The notes: generated from the letters alone by a model not told the origin. Shown: positions 1 through 9,436, counted from the first letter of the stretch. The stretch is DNA of 64,000 nucleotides from Acinetobacter bouvetii (GCF_902753875.1 NZ_CADDTS010000040.1:1-64000); one strand, 5' to 3'. Numbers and translations are program-made.

Positions 1-71
1 AGAATTATTCAACTAAATTTATTCGAAAGGAAGCTCTTAAGGTCACTCTTTCTGCCTGATAAAAAATGGCT

Positions 72-100
72 AAAACAAGAAGAACCTCAATTGAGGTTCC
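72..100 (-). terminator. Possible terminator downstream of the HAD phosphatase gene
   Basis: Positions 82-99 form a perfect 18-bp palindrome (GAACCTC and its complement meeting at AATT). Read on the minus strand it is followed by TTCTTGTTTT, a modest T-rich tract. It lies 60 bases beyond the stop codon of the minus-strand phosphatase gene, so it could end that transcript. The T tract is interrupted, which keeps confidence low. Confidence 0.35.
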
Positions 101-159
101 TATTGTGATATTTGTGGGACAGCAGTGGGATCACCTCCCTTTTTATTGATCCCATTGAA

Positions 160-828
160 TCAACCCGCTTGTTTTAAATTCACATGATTGAGTAAAAGCT
201 GATGCAAACTGGCAACGTCATCGGCAATACCAAGCGGATTATATTGTGTCAGCACTTCACGCGTATGCACACCATAACTCACCCCAACACGCGGCATGGC
301 AATATTTTGTGCCATTTCCAAATCGTAGGATGTATCGCCCACCATGATCGCATTTTCAACCTGAATATCCGTGGTTTGTAGAATTTCAGTCAGCATTAAA
401 GGATCAGGTTTGGACTTGGTTTCACTAGCCGCACGCGTTGCTGCAAATAATTCCCGGCTGGCAGTTTGATTAAGTACACGGTCTAAACCTTTACGGCTTT
501 TCCCGGTCGCCACAGCAAGTTTCAGGCCTTGAGATTTCAAGTCAAAAAGCATGTCTGCTATACCATCAAACCAGGCATCATTTTTTGAATTTGCCACATA
601 GTGATCGGCATAACATTGCAAAATTTCTGCATGCAACTCTGGAACTGATGGAAATAGAACTTGAGCTACTTCAGGCAAACCCAAACCAATAATGCTTTTT
701 GCTGCTTCATGGGTTAAAGGCTGATTAAACTGCTGAGCTGCAAATTGCAGACTAGCGACAATTTGTCCCACGGAATCAAATAAGGTTCCATCCCAGTCAA
801 AAATAATCAGTTCTACAGGTTGTTGCAT
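160..828 (-). CDS. HAD-superfamily phosphatase, phosphoglycolate phosphatase-like
   Basis: The 222-residue protein opens with the HAD motif I FDWDGTLFDS (residues 10-19), in which the first Asp is the phosphorylated nucleophile and the second the acid/base. Motif II is the VATGKSRKG segment and motifs III/IV are a Lys (SKPDP) followed by VGDTSYDLEMA. This layout with an alpha-helical cap after motif I is typical of subfamily IA enzymes such as Gph. It probably hydrolyses a small cytosolic phosphate ester; the substrate cannot be read from sequence. It lies downstream of rluC on the same strand, an arrangement also found in Pseudomonas. The two are separated by about 370 bases of repeats, so cotranscription is uncertain. 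Confidence 0.85.
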   Translation of the reverse strand: MQQPVELIIFDWDGTLFDSVGQIVASLQFAAQQFNQPLTHEAAKSIIGLGLPEVAQVLFPSVPELHAEILQCYADHYVANSKNDAWFDGIADMLFDLKSQGLKLAVATGKSRKGLDRVLNQTASRELFAATRAASETKSKPDPLMLTEILQTTDIQVENAIMVGDTSYDLEMAQNIAMPRVGVSYGVHTREVLTQYNPLGIADDVASLHQLLLNHVNLKQAG

Positions 829-1201
829 GTTTTTGTTCCAACGTTTGATTCAGTGCATTAAAGCCCTCTCCTTCCTAGGAGATGAGCAGCGCTGCTGTTC
901 AAGGGAGAGGTAAAGCTCAGCAAATAAACTAAACCTTCTCCTTCTCAACAATAACAATTTATAGCACGTAATTTGCCATATGAAGGCGACATGGATGCCG
1001 CCGTTGATCTGTCTTGCACTCCGCTTTAAAGCTCGTTCAGGATGCACCATCAGATCAACAAAAGATTTTTATCTTGCGAAGCAGTGCTTCTCATCTTTGA
1101 AAAGTAAGGCAATGCCTACGCGATAATAATTCAAGCCAAGATAATAAGAAGAGGCTATATCATTCTAATCACCTCTCCCTAAAGGAGAGGGAAATTAAAA
1201 A
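829..1201. repeat. Intergenic region built of dispersed repeat modules (locus A)
   Basis: No credible gene lies here; a 66-codon minus-strand frame is made of repeat sequence. Positions 864-910 hold a 47-bp unit ending in CCCTCTCC and GGGAGAGG, which matches in inverted orientation the unit at 37013-37057. Positions about 988-1045 hold a GGATGCC...CTTGC...TTTAAAGC module shared with about 26305-26355 and 33778-33835. Positions 1073-1096 carry a CTTGCGAAGC/GCTTCTCATC hairpin identical over 24 bases to 37020-37043. Positions 1172-1191 are the short form CCTCTCCC-TAAA-GGAGAGGG. These look like non-autonomous palindromic repeats. Confidence 0.7.
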
Positions 1202-2152
1202 TTAAGAAGACTCTTTATCTTTCTTCTGCGCTCTTAACTGCGCCACCAAACTCTGCATATCTTCAGGCAAAGGTGCTTCAATCACAGGATAACCCGGAAT
1301 TTCCAGACGCATGGCATGTAAACACAAACGACGTGGCTTCGGCCCTTTATATTCAGTTTCATGACCATATTTTTCATCACCCACAAGCGGATGACCAATA
1401 CTCAAACCATGCACACGAATCTGATGTGTCCGGCCTGAAAGCGGCGATGCATAAACCAAAGTGGCATGCATAAAACGCTCAGCAACCTTCCATTGGGTCT
1501 TGCTGTCCTTACCTTCTTTAGATACACGTACACGACGCTCGCCATTGGCCAGCTCATAACGGTGCAAAGGCTGGTCAATAAGTTGTTTATCCAGACTCAC
1601 CACGCCCTTCACGACCGCTGCATAGGTTTTCTGGATTTTGTGTTCACGCAGCATGTCCTGCAATGTTTTTAAGGTACTGCGCTTTTTACTGATCATCACC
1701 AGACCGGAAGTATCACGGTCAATACGATGAATCAGTTCCAGATATTTCTTGCCAGTGGCGGCACGCAAACCCTCAATCAGGCCATATGCCACGCCACTAC
1801 CGCCATGCACGGCAATCCCTGAAGGTTTATTCACCACCATCAGGCCTTCATCTTCATACACTACACGGCTGAGTAAGCTTTGCGCCACTTTGTCTGAAAT
1901 AGGCGCAGCGGTTTCATCTTTTTGTTCATAGCGAATAGGTGCAACGCGGATTTGATCGCCAATATTCAACTTGGTCTCCGCCTTAATCCGCTTTTTATTG
2001 ACCCGAACCTGTCCTTCACGAATCAAACGATAAATCCGACTTTTAGGCACACCTTTAAGTCTGGAAAATAAAAAATTATCGATGCGTTGGCCTGATTGAT
2101 GCTCGTCCACTTCAAACCAAGTGACACTTTGCCATTCTTGCGTAGAATTCAT
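1202..2152 (-). CDS. rluC: 23S rRNA pseudouridine(955/2504/2580) synthase RluC
   Basis: Residues about 15-75 form an S4 RNA-binding domain (GQRIDNFLFSRL... RIYRLIREGQVRVNKKR). The catalytic RluA-type pseudouridine synthase domain follows, with the signature HRIDRDTSGLV, whose first Asp attacks the uridine. The enzyme isomerises three uridines in 23S rRNA. The Met at 2152 (MNSTQEW) is preferred over the one six codons upstream because homologues begin close to it. Length of 316 residues fits the family. The gene is divergent from rne across a long leader, as in Escherichia coli and Pseudomonas, where the same pair is adjacent. An RluD assignment is less likely given this context. Confidence 0.9.
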   Translation of the reverse strand: MNSTQEWQSVTWFEVDEHQSGQRIDNFLFSRLKGVPKSRIYRLIREGQVRVNKKRIKAETKLNIGDQIRVAPIRYEQKDETAAPISDKVAQSLLSRVVYEDEGLMVVNKPSGIAVHGGSGVAYGLIEGLRAATGKKYLELIHRIDRDTSGLVMISKKRSTLKTLQDMLREHKIQKTYAAVVKGVVSLDKQLIDQPLHRYELANGERRVRVSKEGKDSKTQWKVAERFMHATLVYASPLSGRTHQIRVHGLSIGHPLVGDEKYGHETEYKGPKPRRLCLHAMRLEIPGYPVIEAPLPEDMQSLVAQLRAQKKDKESS

Positions 2153-2908
2153 ACAGTTACGATGACCCAAAAAATACTAAAATTGATTAAAAACTGATCA
2201 TTTAGGCTATGCTTTACACAAGAAAGATAAGCTTAGCCCATAGGCAGATGATGCAAGGTTTGATATAGTCAGCGCACGGATACCACCGTTAGTGGGAAAA
2301 AATTTAATCACTTCAATATTTTTGAAGCCGAATCTTAAATTTCACAATTCACACTAAATGCGGAAAGGTCCCTAAAGAATATGCCGACGCCGAAGGCTTA
2401 TTATATCGGCAAAAAAGCAAACTGTTGCGTTTAATTGTACTTAGGTACATAAATCAGTTTGCCCTAAAAAATATGTCGCCAACTTAGTTGGTTTTTAAAC
2501 GTAAACTGATACACATCAGATTAGTCGCACCCTGAAGTCGCATTCAGGCTACAACGTTGATGCATTGGATCTGCACATAAAGCACCGATACGATGATAAT
2601 TCCGTATCAAGACGCTCTATCTTTAAGGAAGGGATGATCTTCAAGCTACGTGACAGTGAAAGTTACTCACATCTAATGCACCGTTTGTCCGCCAGTGAAT
2701 CGTTCAGGTGACTTTAATCGTTTAAAGATTGAAGCCGTATTGCCATCTTCAATACGTGAATCAAAAACCGAAGCCCACCTAAAAGGCCGGTAAGAAAGCT
2801 CAGACCACAATTGCGTCATTTTGAGATCTGGGTGTTGATCCGTAATGTGTGATGTTCGCTACGTGAATAGCGATGTTTTGTTGTGTATCACTATTAGGTG
2901 TTACACCC
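2153..2908 (+). promoter_or_regulatory. Long untranslated leader and control region of rne
   Basis: About 750 bases separate divergent rluC and rne and contain no plausible gene. Several hairpins can be drawn on the plus strand, for example GGCTTCAAAAAT-type pairing near 2312-2330 and GCCGA...TCGGC at 2382-2416. In enterobacteria the rne 5' UTR binds RNase E itself and lowers mRNA stability when enzyme is in excess, and a distinct leader motif is known in pseudomonads. By analogy this leader probably mediates autoregulation. A TTGATT (2183-2188) and TATGCT (about 2208-2213) pair with 19-base spacing is a weak promoter candidate near its start. Confidence 0.55.
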
Positions 2909-5900
2909 ATGAAACGTATGTTGATTAATGCAACACATGCCGAAGAGATTCGCGTTGCACTTGTCACTGGTCAGCGTCTTTACGATTTTGATTTAGAAAA
3001 TCGTACCCGTGAACAAAAAAAATCTAATATCTATAAAGGTCACGTCACTCGCGTAGAACCTTCTTTAGAAGCCGTTTTTGTTGAGTATGGTGCAGGCCGT
3101 CAAGGCTTCCTGTCGATGCGTGAAATCGCAAACTCATATTATCAGGCTGACCCTCGTCAAACTTCCAATATCCGTGAATTGATCACTGAAGGTACCGAAC
3201 TTTTAGTACAAGTGGAAAAAGAAGAACGTGGTAATAAAGGGGCTGCGCTTTCTACCTTTATCTCACTTGCCGGTCGCTATTTGGTGTTGATGCCAAACAA
3301 CCCGAAAGGTGGTGGTATTAGCCGTCAGATTTCAGGTTCAGTTCGTGAAGAATTGAAAGAAATGTTGGCCTCTTTAAATGTGCCTCGCGGCATGAGCGTG
3401 ATTGTGCGTACTGCGGGTATTGGCCGTTCTCAAGAAGAATTACAACTTGACTTGCAACACTTACTCGACCTTTGGGCGCAAATCCAGAACACCGCAAGTT
3501 CAGGCCCATCACCAATGCTGGTTCATCAAGAAGCCGGTGTGGTCACACGTGCAATTCGTGACTACCTGCGTGATGATGTTGCTGAAATTTTAATTGACTC
3601 AGAGCAAGCCTATAACGAAGCCTATAACTTCGTAAAAGCCGTGATGCCACGTCAAATCGACAAACTCAAAACCTATACCTTAAATGAGCCTTTATTTGCT
3701 CACTTTGGTATTGAAAGCCAAATTCAAACTGCTTATGAACGTGAAGTAAAACTGCCTTCTGGTGGTTCAATCGTGATTGACCAGACTGAAGCTTTGGTTT
3801 CTATCGATATTAACTCGGCTAAATCAACACGTGGTCACGACGTTGAAGACACAGCGCTCAATACCAACCTAGAAGCCGCTGAAGAAATTGCCCGTCAATT
3901 GCGTTTACGTGATATCGGTGGTTTGGTGGTAATCGATTTCATCGACATGACCAAAGACCGCAACCAGCGCATGGTTGAAGCGAAACTGCGTGAAGCGACT
4001 CAAAGCGACCGTGCCCGTATCCAGTTCGGCCAATTGTCACGTTTTGGTTTAATGGAAATGAGCCGTCAACGCTTACGTCCATCGCTTGAAGAAGCCACTG
4101 GTTATGTATGCCCACGCTGTCATGGCACAGGTATGGTTCGTGACCTGCGCTCTCTCTCACTTTCTATCATGCGTAAAGTGGAAGAAATTGCCCTGCGCGA
4201 ACGTCATGGTGAAGTGCAAGTTGAAGTTCCGGTTGAGATTGCAGCATTCCTATTGAATGAAAAACGTCACAGCCTGGTTTACCTGGAACAAACTTCTAAT
4301 GTCCGTGTCACCGTGTTGCCTCACCCGCACCTGGAAACACCACATTACGAAATTTCCTACAATCCGGAAGGCTTTGCGCCAACCAGCTATGAACGTACTG
4401 AAGCAACCCGTTCTAGTGAAAAAGAATTGGGCTACGAAGCATCTGAATGGCATCTGGAAGAAGAACAGCAAGCGGCTCTCCAAGCTCAAGCGCCTGTTCA
4501 ACAAGAGCGCGGCCATAAAAAGCAAAAAAATCAAGGATCACAACCTGCGTCTGCTCAAGTAGCAGCACCAGCTGCGCCAGCATCTAGTCCATGTGCCTGG
4601 TTAGAAAATCTGTTTGTACAAAAACAGGCAGCTACTGTAGACCAATCCCGTACTGCAAATAATGCCGCTGCTGCGATTGAGCAAATGGTCAATGCCGGTG
4701 CGGTAAGTCGTGGTCAATTGGGTCAGGTTACGACCGCTGTCTCTGCTCCAGCAGCCGCTGCAACAAGCAGCAATGCTTACTTGACGCCAACTGCTCCTGT
4801 AAGCCATAAACAGGAACAACGTGAAGTTGCAGATAAATATTCTGATAAAGAAGAAAAATCGCAACGTCACAATAAAAAACGTAGCAATAAGCCTAAAGAG
4901 CAACGTGAACAAACTCAGCACGACAATCAAGTGCATGAAGAAGTGGTTCAGGTTTCTCGCCAGGAACGTCAAGAGCGCCAAGAACAGCGTCAGGATTCAC
5001 GTGAAAACAAGCGTCCGAACCGCCGTCAACATGCGGAACAACAGGCTGATAATCAAGCAGAACAAAATGCTGTTCCACGCCGTGACCGTCGCAACCAGCA
5101 ACGTCCAGAGCGTCCAAATCGCCACCGCGATCAAAGCGTATTGAACGAACAGGCACAGCCTCAAGCTGCCACTCCTGCTGTTGTAAACGAACAACAACCT
5201 AAAGTCGAAGTGATTGATACACCTCGTCAGGACGTACTTCCAACGGCTTTAGTGGTGAATGTTGATCAGGCGAAAAGTGAAATCGTCGCGTTGAATTCAA
5301 CTGCTGCTGTAGTTGCTGAAGCGCCTATCGCTTCTGCAGCACCGGTCGCTGCTGAAACTCAAGCTGCAGCAAGTGAAAAACCAGTGGTTGCTCAGGATGA
5401 AAAACCTGCTGCAAGCACTGAAATGCAAGAGTCGCACAAACCGCGTTCTGCAGACAAACGTGCCAGCAACGATCCGCGTATGCGTCGTCGCCATAAACGC
5501 GAAGCTCAGGCTAAACAGGCTCAAGCACCGAAGTTAAGCCCTTCTCAAGTGCCAACTTTAGGTCAATATACAGTGGGCAGTTTAATTCGCCATGTTTACG
5601 GTGAAGATTGTTCAGTACTGATTGAACAGTTTGGATTAATTCCAACCTTCAATCGTGCTTTGGTGAAATTCACCGAGCAGTATGCTGAGACGATCGCGCA
5701 TCAAGCTACTGAAGCAGAAGCACCTGCACAGCCAGTGACTCGTGATGTTGCAGTTATCAAAGCTGCGCCTGAAGCAGAACCTGCACCTGTGCTTGATCTG
5801 ACACCACCAAAACCGGCGTCTGACAACCGTGTAGCCAATGACCCACGTGAACGTCGCCGTTTGGCTAAACAGGCTGCTGAGCAAGCTTTAGAACAAGCGA

Positions 5901-6241
5901 AGCAAGCACACGAACCTGAAGCCGCTAAAGTTGTGCCTGAAACAGCTGCAGCTGAAGTGACTCCTGTGGCAGAGCAAGAAACTGTGACAGCAGAAGTGGT
6001 TGAGCCTGTGATCACTGACGCTCCTGCTGAAGCTGTCAGCGAAACCGTGGCCGAGGTTGCACCAGTGACCAAGCCAGAAGCGGTACAAGCTGAATTGGCA
6101 GTCGAAAACCAGCAGGATGTAACGGCAGAGCCTAAACCAGGAATTGAAAAAACTGAAGGTGAAGAAGCTGACAAACCTGTTCGCCCTCGTCGTCCTCGCG
6201 GTCGTCCACCAAAGAAAGCGACTCCTGCAAATGAGTCATAA
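2909..6241 (+). CDS. rne: Ribonuclease E
   Basis: Endonuclease that initiates mRNA decay and processes rRNA and tRNA precursors. Start ATG at 2909 gives [13 protein letters not shown], the conserved N-terminus. An S1 domain spans about residues 36-120. Catalytic Mg-binding Asp residues are D300 (SIDINS) and D343 (VVIDFIDM), each three lower than E. coli D303 and D346. The zinc link is C401-P-R-C404. Residues beyond about 520 form a long disordered tail rich in Q, A, E and R, expected to scaffold the degradosome. The tail has two NDPR motifs (854-857 and 977-980), each followed by an Arg-rich helix, and ends in an AT-hook-like PRGRPPKK. The 1110-residue length is normal for the genus. Confidence 0.97.
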   Translation: MKRMLINATHAEEIRVALVTGQRLYDFDLENRTREQKKSNIYKGHVTRVEPSLEAVFVEYGAGRQGFLSMREIANSYYQADPRQTSNIRELITEGTELLVQVEKEERGNKGAALSTFISLAGRYLVLMPNNPKGGGISRQISGSVREELKEMLASLNVPRGMSVIVRTAGIGRSQEELQLDLQHLLDLWAQIQNTASSGPSPMLVHQEAGVVTRAIRDYLRDDVAEILIDSEQAYNEAYNFVKAVMPRQIDKLKTYTLNEPLFAHFGIESQIQTAYEREVKLPSGGSIVIDQTEALVSIDINSAKSTRGHDVEDTALNTNLEAAEEIARQLRLRDIGGLVVIDFIDMTKDRNQRMVEAKLREATQSDRARIQFGQLSRFGLMEMSRQRLRPSLEEATGYVCPRCHGTGMVRDLRSLSLSIMRKVEEIALRERHGEVQVEVPVEIAAFLLNEKRHSLVYLEQTSNVRVTVLPHPHLETPHYEISYNPEGFAPTSYERTEATRSSEKELGYEASEWHLEEEQQAALQAQAPVQQERGHKKQKNQGSQPASAQVAAPAAPASSPCAWLENLFVQKQAATVDQSRTANNAAAAIEQMVNAGAVSRGQLGQVTTAVSAPAAAATSSNAYLTPTAPVSHKQEQREVADKYSDKEEKSQRHNKKRSNKPKEQREQTQHDNQVHEEVVQVSRQERQERQEQRQDSRENKRPNRRQHAEQQADNQAEQNAVPRRDRRNQQRPERPNRHRDQSVLNEQAQPQAATPAVVNEQQPKVEVIDTPRQDVLPTALVVNVDQAKSEIVALNSTAAVVAEAPIASAAPVAAETQAAASEKPVVAQDEKPAASTEMQESHKPRSADKRASNDPRMRRRHKREAQAKQAQAPKLSPSQVPTLGQYTVGSLIRHVYGEDCSVLIEQFGLIPTFNRALVKFTEQYAETIAHQATEAEAPAQPVTRDVAVIKAAPEAEPAPVLDLTPPKPASDNRVANDPRERRRLAKQAAEQALEQAKQAHEPEAAKVVPETAAAEVTPVAEQETVTAEVVEPVITDAPAEAVSETVAEVAPVTKPEAVQAELAVENQQDVTAEPKPGIEKTEGEEADKPVRPRRPRGRPPKKATPANES

Positions 6242-6262
6242 TTAGCTCTAATTTATCGAAAT

Positions 6263-6299
6263 AAAAAAACCTAGTCATTTCGGTGACTAGGTTTTTTTT
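6263..6299 (+). terminator. Intrinsic terminator of rne
   Basis: An 8-bp stem CCTAGTCA/TGACTAGG with a six-base loop is preceded by seven A and followed by eight T, 22 bases after the rne stop codon. The A-run pairs with the T-run, so it could also work in the other direction. Confidence 0.9.
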
Positions 6300-6426
6300 G
6301 ATACTTTTGTCGGATTAGGTTGATTGCACTAGAATTAAACGATTAAAAGACAAGTGCGCAAATGACTGCAAGACTTAATTGCGAACAAAAGAGCGTATTG
6401 GATTACGAAAAATAAATAGGATTCAC

Positions 6427-8268
6427 ATGAACCAGACTACTCAGAGCGATCTTATCGGTATTGCGGATGTCGCAGCAAAACTCCCCCAGTTTATGGGTAA
6501 ACTTCCTCATTTATTGAGCGGGCTTAAACAGGCCTATCTGCGTACACCGAATACTCCGGCAGGATTGGGAATTGCCTTTGAAAAGGCCGTTCAACGTAAT
6601 CCGCAAGGTACCGCATTATTGTTCGAAGATCAAAAATTCAGTTATGAAAAACTGAATGAATGGGCCAACCAAATTGGCCACTTTTATTTGTCTCTAGGCG
6701 CAAAAAAAGGCGATGTGATTGCCGTGATGGTCGAAAACCGTCCGGAACTGATTGCCACAGTGATTGCCCTGGCAAAAATTGGTGTGACCGCCGCTTTGGT
6801 CAATACTTCACAGACCGGTAAAGCACTGACCCACAGTATTAATCTGGTCAAACCGATTGCTGTAATTGCAGGTGAAGAATGCCGCGCAGCAGTCGAAGAA
6901 GTTCGCCAGGATCTGGAACTTGCAGCAGACCGTTTCCACTGGTTTGCCGATCAACCCACTCAAACAAATGCAGGCACAGCACCTCAGGGTTGGGCCAATC
7001 TGGCTGAAAAAGTTGATCAATTTCCAAAATTCAATACGCCGACCACGCATACCATTCAGGGTAAAGATGGCTTGTTTTACATCTATACCTCTGGCACGAC
7101 CGGATTACCGAAAGCCGTTATTTTCACCCATAGCCGCTGGACTTTGGCCTATGGTACCTACGGTCATGTACTGGATTTAAAACCCAATGATGTCATGTAC
7201 TGCACACTACCACTCTATCACGCTACCGGTATTGTGGTGTGCTGGTGCGGAGTGATTGCCAGCAGTGCAACCTTGGCTTTACGTCGCAAATATTCAACCT
7301 CTTCGTTCTGGAAAGATGTCAAAAAATTTGATGCTTCCGCGATTGGTTATGTCGGTGAACTGTGCCGTTACCTGATGGATGCACCTCCATCTGAACTGGA
7401 AAAAGGCCATCGTGTTAAAAAGATGATCGGCAATGGTATGCGCCCGAATATCTGGGACAAATTCAAGGACCGTTTTGGCATCGAAGAAATCTTGGAGTTA
7501 TATGCTTCAAGCGAAGGCAATGTTGGTTTCAGCAACGTGTTTAACTTTGACAATACTGTCGGTTTTTCCCCTACACCATATGCGATTATTGAATTTGACA
7601 AAGAAACCAACCAACCTGTGAAGGACGCCAAAGGCTGGTGTAAAAAAGTCAAAAAAGGCGAGGTCGGTTTGCTGGTGGGCAAAATTACCCGTCGTTCACC
7701 TTTTGATGGTTATACCGACCCGGAAAAGAATAAATCCGTGATTCTAAAAGACGTGTTTAAACAGGGTGATGCCTTTTTTAACACTGGCGACCTGGTTCGA
7801 GATATCGGCTTCCGTCATGCGCAATTTGTAGACCGTCTGGGCGATACGTTCCGCTGGAAAGGCGAAAATGTCTCCACAACAGAAGTCGAAAATGTGGTTA
7901 GCGAATATGAAAAAATTGCTGAAGCCGTGGTCTATGGCGTGGAAATTCCACATACCAATGGCCGAGCTGGCATGGCAGCCATTACCCTGAATGCCGATGC
8001 GGAATTAAGCGCCGCAGATTTGCAGCAAATGGCGACAGCATTTAAAAAATGCCTGCCTGCTTATGCCGTTCCGGTATTTTTACGTGTTCAGGCACAAGTG
8101 GAAACCACGGGCACCTTCAAATATCAAAAGAACAAGCTCAAAGAACAAGGCTTTGATCCCAATAAAACCGATGAGCGTATGCTGGTTTTACTGCCCAATG
8201 CCACAGAATATTGTGAATTAAGTGCAGAAATATTCAACAATATTCAAGCCTATCAATATCGCTTCTAA
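6427..8268 (+). CDS. Long-chain fatty acid-CoA ligase (FATP/FadD6-like)
   Basis: An AMP-forming synthetase that activates fatty acids to acyl-CoA via an acyl-adenylate. The P-loop-like A3 motif YTSGTTGLPK lies at about residues 219-228. The motif YASSEGNVGF (A5), GDLVRD and the hinge DRLGDTFRWKGENVST follow in the expected order. The last is the variant typical of the very-long-chain/FATP branch and distinguishes it from classic FadD. Length of 613 residues fits. The ATG at 6427 is chosen because AGGATTCAC precedes it and it starts MNQTTQ; an upstream in-frame start would add 16 residues. It stands alone between the rne terminator and the tRNA cluster. Substrate chain length is not deducible. 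Confidence 0.88.
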   Translation: MNQTTQSDLIGIADVAAKLPQFMGKLPHLLSGLKQAYLRTPNTPAGLGIAFEKAVQRNPQGTALLFEDQKFSYEKLNEWANQIGHFYLSLGAKKGDVIAVMVENRPELIATVIALAKIGVTAALVNTSQTGKALTHSINLVKPIAVIAGEECRAAVEEVRQDLELAADRFHWFADQPTQTNAGTAPQGWANLAEKVDQFPKFNTPTTHTIQGKDGLFYIYTSGTTGLPKAVIFTHSRWTLAYGTYGHVLDLKPNDVMYCTLPLYHATGIVVCWCGVIASSATLALRRKYSTSSFWKDVKKFDASAIGYVGELCRYLMDAPPSELEKGHRVKKMIGNGMRPNIWDKFKDRFGIEEILELYASSEGNVGFSNVFNFDNTVGFSPTPYAIIEFDKETNQPVKDAKGWCKKVKKGEVGLLVGKITRRSPFDGYTDPEKNKSVILKDVFKQGDAFFNTGDLVRDIGFRHAQFVDRLGDTFRWKGENVSTTEVENVVSEYEKIAEAVVYGVEIPHTNGRAGMAAITLNADAELSAADLQQMATAFKKCLPAYAVPVFLRVQAQVETTGTFKYQKNKLKEQGFDPNKTDERMLVLLPNATEYCELSAEIFNNIQAYQYRF

Positions 8269-8350
8269 TTTCAAAGCGAGTGTTTTTTGGCTAGATATAG
8301 CAAATTTGTTGTATTTATAATCAAACATCAACAAGTTTGCTAATTTTTAC

Positions 8351-8378
8351 TTGCGCTCGTTTGATATCTTGCTACAAT
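8351..8378 (+). promoter_or_regulatory. Probable promoter of the tRNA-Lys cluster
   Basis: TTGCGC (8351-8356) and TACAAT (8373-8378) are separated by 16 bases and followed by a GC-rich ACGCTCC start region, as is usual for stable-RNA promoters. Transcription from about 8385 would give an approximately 75-base leader before the first tRNA. That leader contains the hairpin CATTCAAG/CTTGAATG at 8433-8453. Confidence 0.6.
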
Positions 8379-8461
8379 ACGCTCCATCAAACGAAGTGGT
8401 GTTGAGAAAACTCTTTATTTTCTTGCACTGCACATTCAAGTCTAGCTTGAATGTTGGTTCA

Positions 8462-8537
8462 GGGTCGTTAGCTCAGCTGGTAGAGCAGCGGACTTTTAAT
8501 CCGTTGGTCCCGCGTTCGAATCGCGGACGACCCACCA
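8462..8537 (+). tRNA. tRNA-Lys (anticodon UUU), copy 1
   Basis: A 76-base cloverleaf with acceptor arms GGGTCGT/ACGACCC, encoded 3' CCA, D-loop TAGCTCAGCTGGTAGAGCA and T-loop GTTCGAATC. The anticodon loop CTTTTAA reads TTT, decoding AAA/AAG. It is first in a cluster of four lysine tRNAs, probably one transcript. Confidence 0.97.
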
Positions 8538-8560
8538 CTTAATTTGATCAACCTAGAGAT

Positions 8561-8636
8561 GGGTCGTTAGCTCAGCTGGTAGAGCAGCGGACTTTTAATC
8601 CGTTGGTCCCGCGTTCGAATCGCGGACGACCCACCA
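8561..8636 (+). tRNA. tRNA-Lys (anticodon UUU), copy 2
   Basis: Identical in sequence to the copy at 8462-8537, including the encoded CCA. Only 23 bases separate the two, so they must be processed from a common precursor. The identity suggests recent tandem duplication or gene conversion. Confidence 0.97.
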
Positions 8637-8694
8637 TCTTTTAAAAGGCTTCTGACATGAAGCTTTTTTAGCTTTTAAAAAGCGTCTTTTGAAT

Positions 8695-8770
8695 GGGTCG
8701 TTAGCTCAGCTGGTAGAGCAGCGGACTTTTAATCCGTTGGTCCCGCGTTCGAATCGCGGACGACCCACCA
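8695..8770 (+). tRNA. tRNA-Lys (anticodon UUU), copy 3
   Basis: Third identical 76-base copy with acceptor GGGTCGT/ACGACCC and anticodon TTT. It follows copy 2 after 58 bases that include a GAAGCTTTTTTAGCTTTT stretch. It is followed by 220 bases without a gene before the last tRNA of the cluster. Confidence 0.97.
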
Positions 8771-8990
8771 TTCTTTCTTAGGGCTTCTTTCTGTACTACA
8801 ATAGAAACGAAACCTGCAATATTCCGACCAAGACAAACCACACCGTTTCGGTTGATTCGCCATTCTCGAAATTTTGCTATATCGATGTTGCAAAATACAG
8901 TGCTTCAATGCACTTTTAAAAATCTTTGATTTTTTCTTGCACTCGGGTGAACCCTTAAAGCAATGCTTTAAGTTCACTAATCCTGACTCA

Positions 8991-9066
8991 GGGTTGTTAG
9001 CTCAGTTGGTAGAGCAGTAGACTCTTAATCTATTGGTCGAGGGTTCGAGCCCCTCACAACCCACCA
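8991..9066 (+). tRNA. tRNA-Lys (anticodon CUU)
   Basis: A 76-base cloverleaf with acceptor GGGTTGT/ACAACCC and encoded CCA. The anticodon stem GTAGA/TCTAT encloses loop CTCTTAA, so the anticodon is CTT and the tRNA decodes AAG. It is clearly related to the three UUU copies but diverged in the acceptor, anticodon and T stems. Its leader repeats the layout before copy 1: TTTTCTTGCACT, then a hairpin (8947-8977), then TCAGGGT. Confidence 0.95.
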
Positions 9067-9106
9067 GATTCCATGCTAATTCCGATCTGTTCCGGATCAT
9101 ATAAAA

Positions 9107-9133
9107 ATGCGCCCTATAAGCGCATATTTTCTT
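9107..9133 (+). terminator. Terminator of the tRNA-Lys cluster
   Basis: The stem ATGCGC/GCGCAT with a seven-base loop is preceded by five A and followed by ATTTTCTT, 40 bases after the last tRNA. The T tract is broken by one C, so efficiency may be moderate. Confidence 0.65.
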
Positions 9134-9156
9134 ATTAAAACTTTATTAATCACTTA

Positions 9157-9436
9157 GGGTCTGTTGACAATTCGTCTATGTTTGCGACTACGAGTATTTT
9201 TTAGAGGATACAAGGCGTGAACTACAAAATTTAGTCATTCTAAATGCGTAGTTCACAACGACGTAGCGTCAAAAAATACTCTAGTCCCGAAGGGTTGGGG
9301 CTAAAATTATCTCAAACTGCGTCATGAAATTTAAAAATGGAACCACCATTCTTTGCATTTCATTTTTACGATGTATACATCTCATTGCTCAATTTTGGCC
9401 TACAACGCAAGCCATTTATGAAATGTCAACAGACCC
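9157..9436. mobile_element. MITE-like non-autonomous insertion element
   Basis: The 280-bp element has 13-bp perfect terminal inverted repeats, GGGTCTGTTGACA at the left and TGTCAACAGACCC at the right, with imperfect pairing continuing inward. It is flanked by TA on both sides (9155-9156 and 9437-9438), consistent with a TA target duplication. Inside, GAGTATTTTTT (9190-9200 region) pairs with AAAAAATACTC near 9270-9280, enclosing GTGAACTAC/GTAGTTCAC and TTTAG/CTAAA, so the left half is a nested hairpin. No transposase frame exists; it would depend on a full-length IS elsewhere. A TA duplication resembles some IS5-family groups, which is an inference. Confidence 0.8.

Noticed and set aside
128..139. 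GGATCACCTCCC resembles the 3' end of 16S rRNA with the anti-Shine-Dalgarno sequence.
   Set aside because: The flanking sequence does not match 16S rRNA and no rRNA structure is present; on the minus strand it reads as a perfect ribosome site but no start codon follows at suitable distance. Taken as chance.
850..1050. A 66-codon minus-strand frame between the HAD phosphatase and rluC.
   Set aside because: It lies entirely in dispersed repeat sequence that recurs at other intergenic loci and has no ribosome site.
4601..6174. Long frames on both strands overlapping the rne tail.
   Set aside because: They are shadows of the repetitive, GC-richer low-complexity tail of RNase E, with no start signals.
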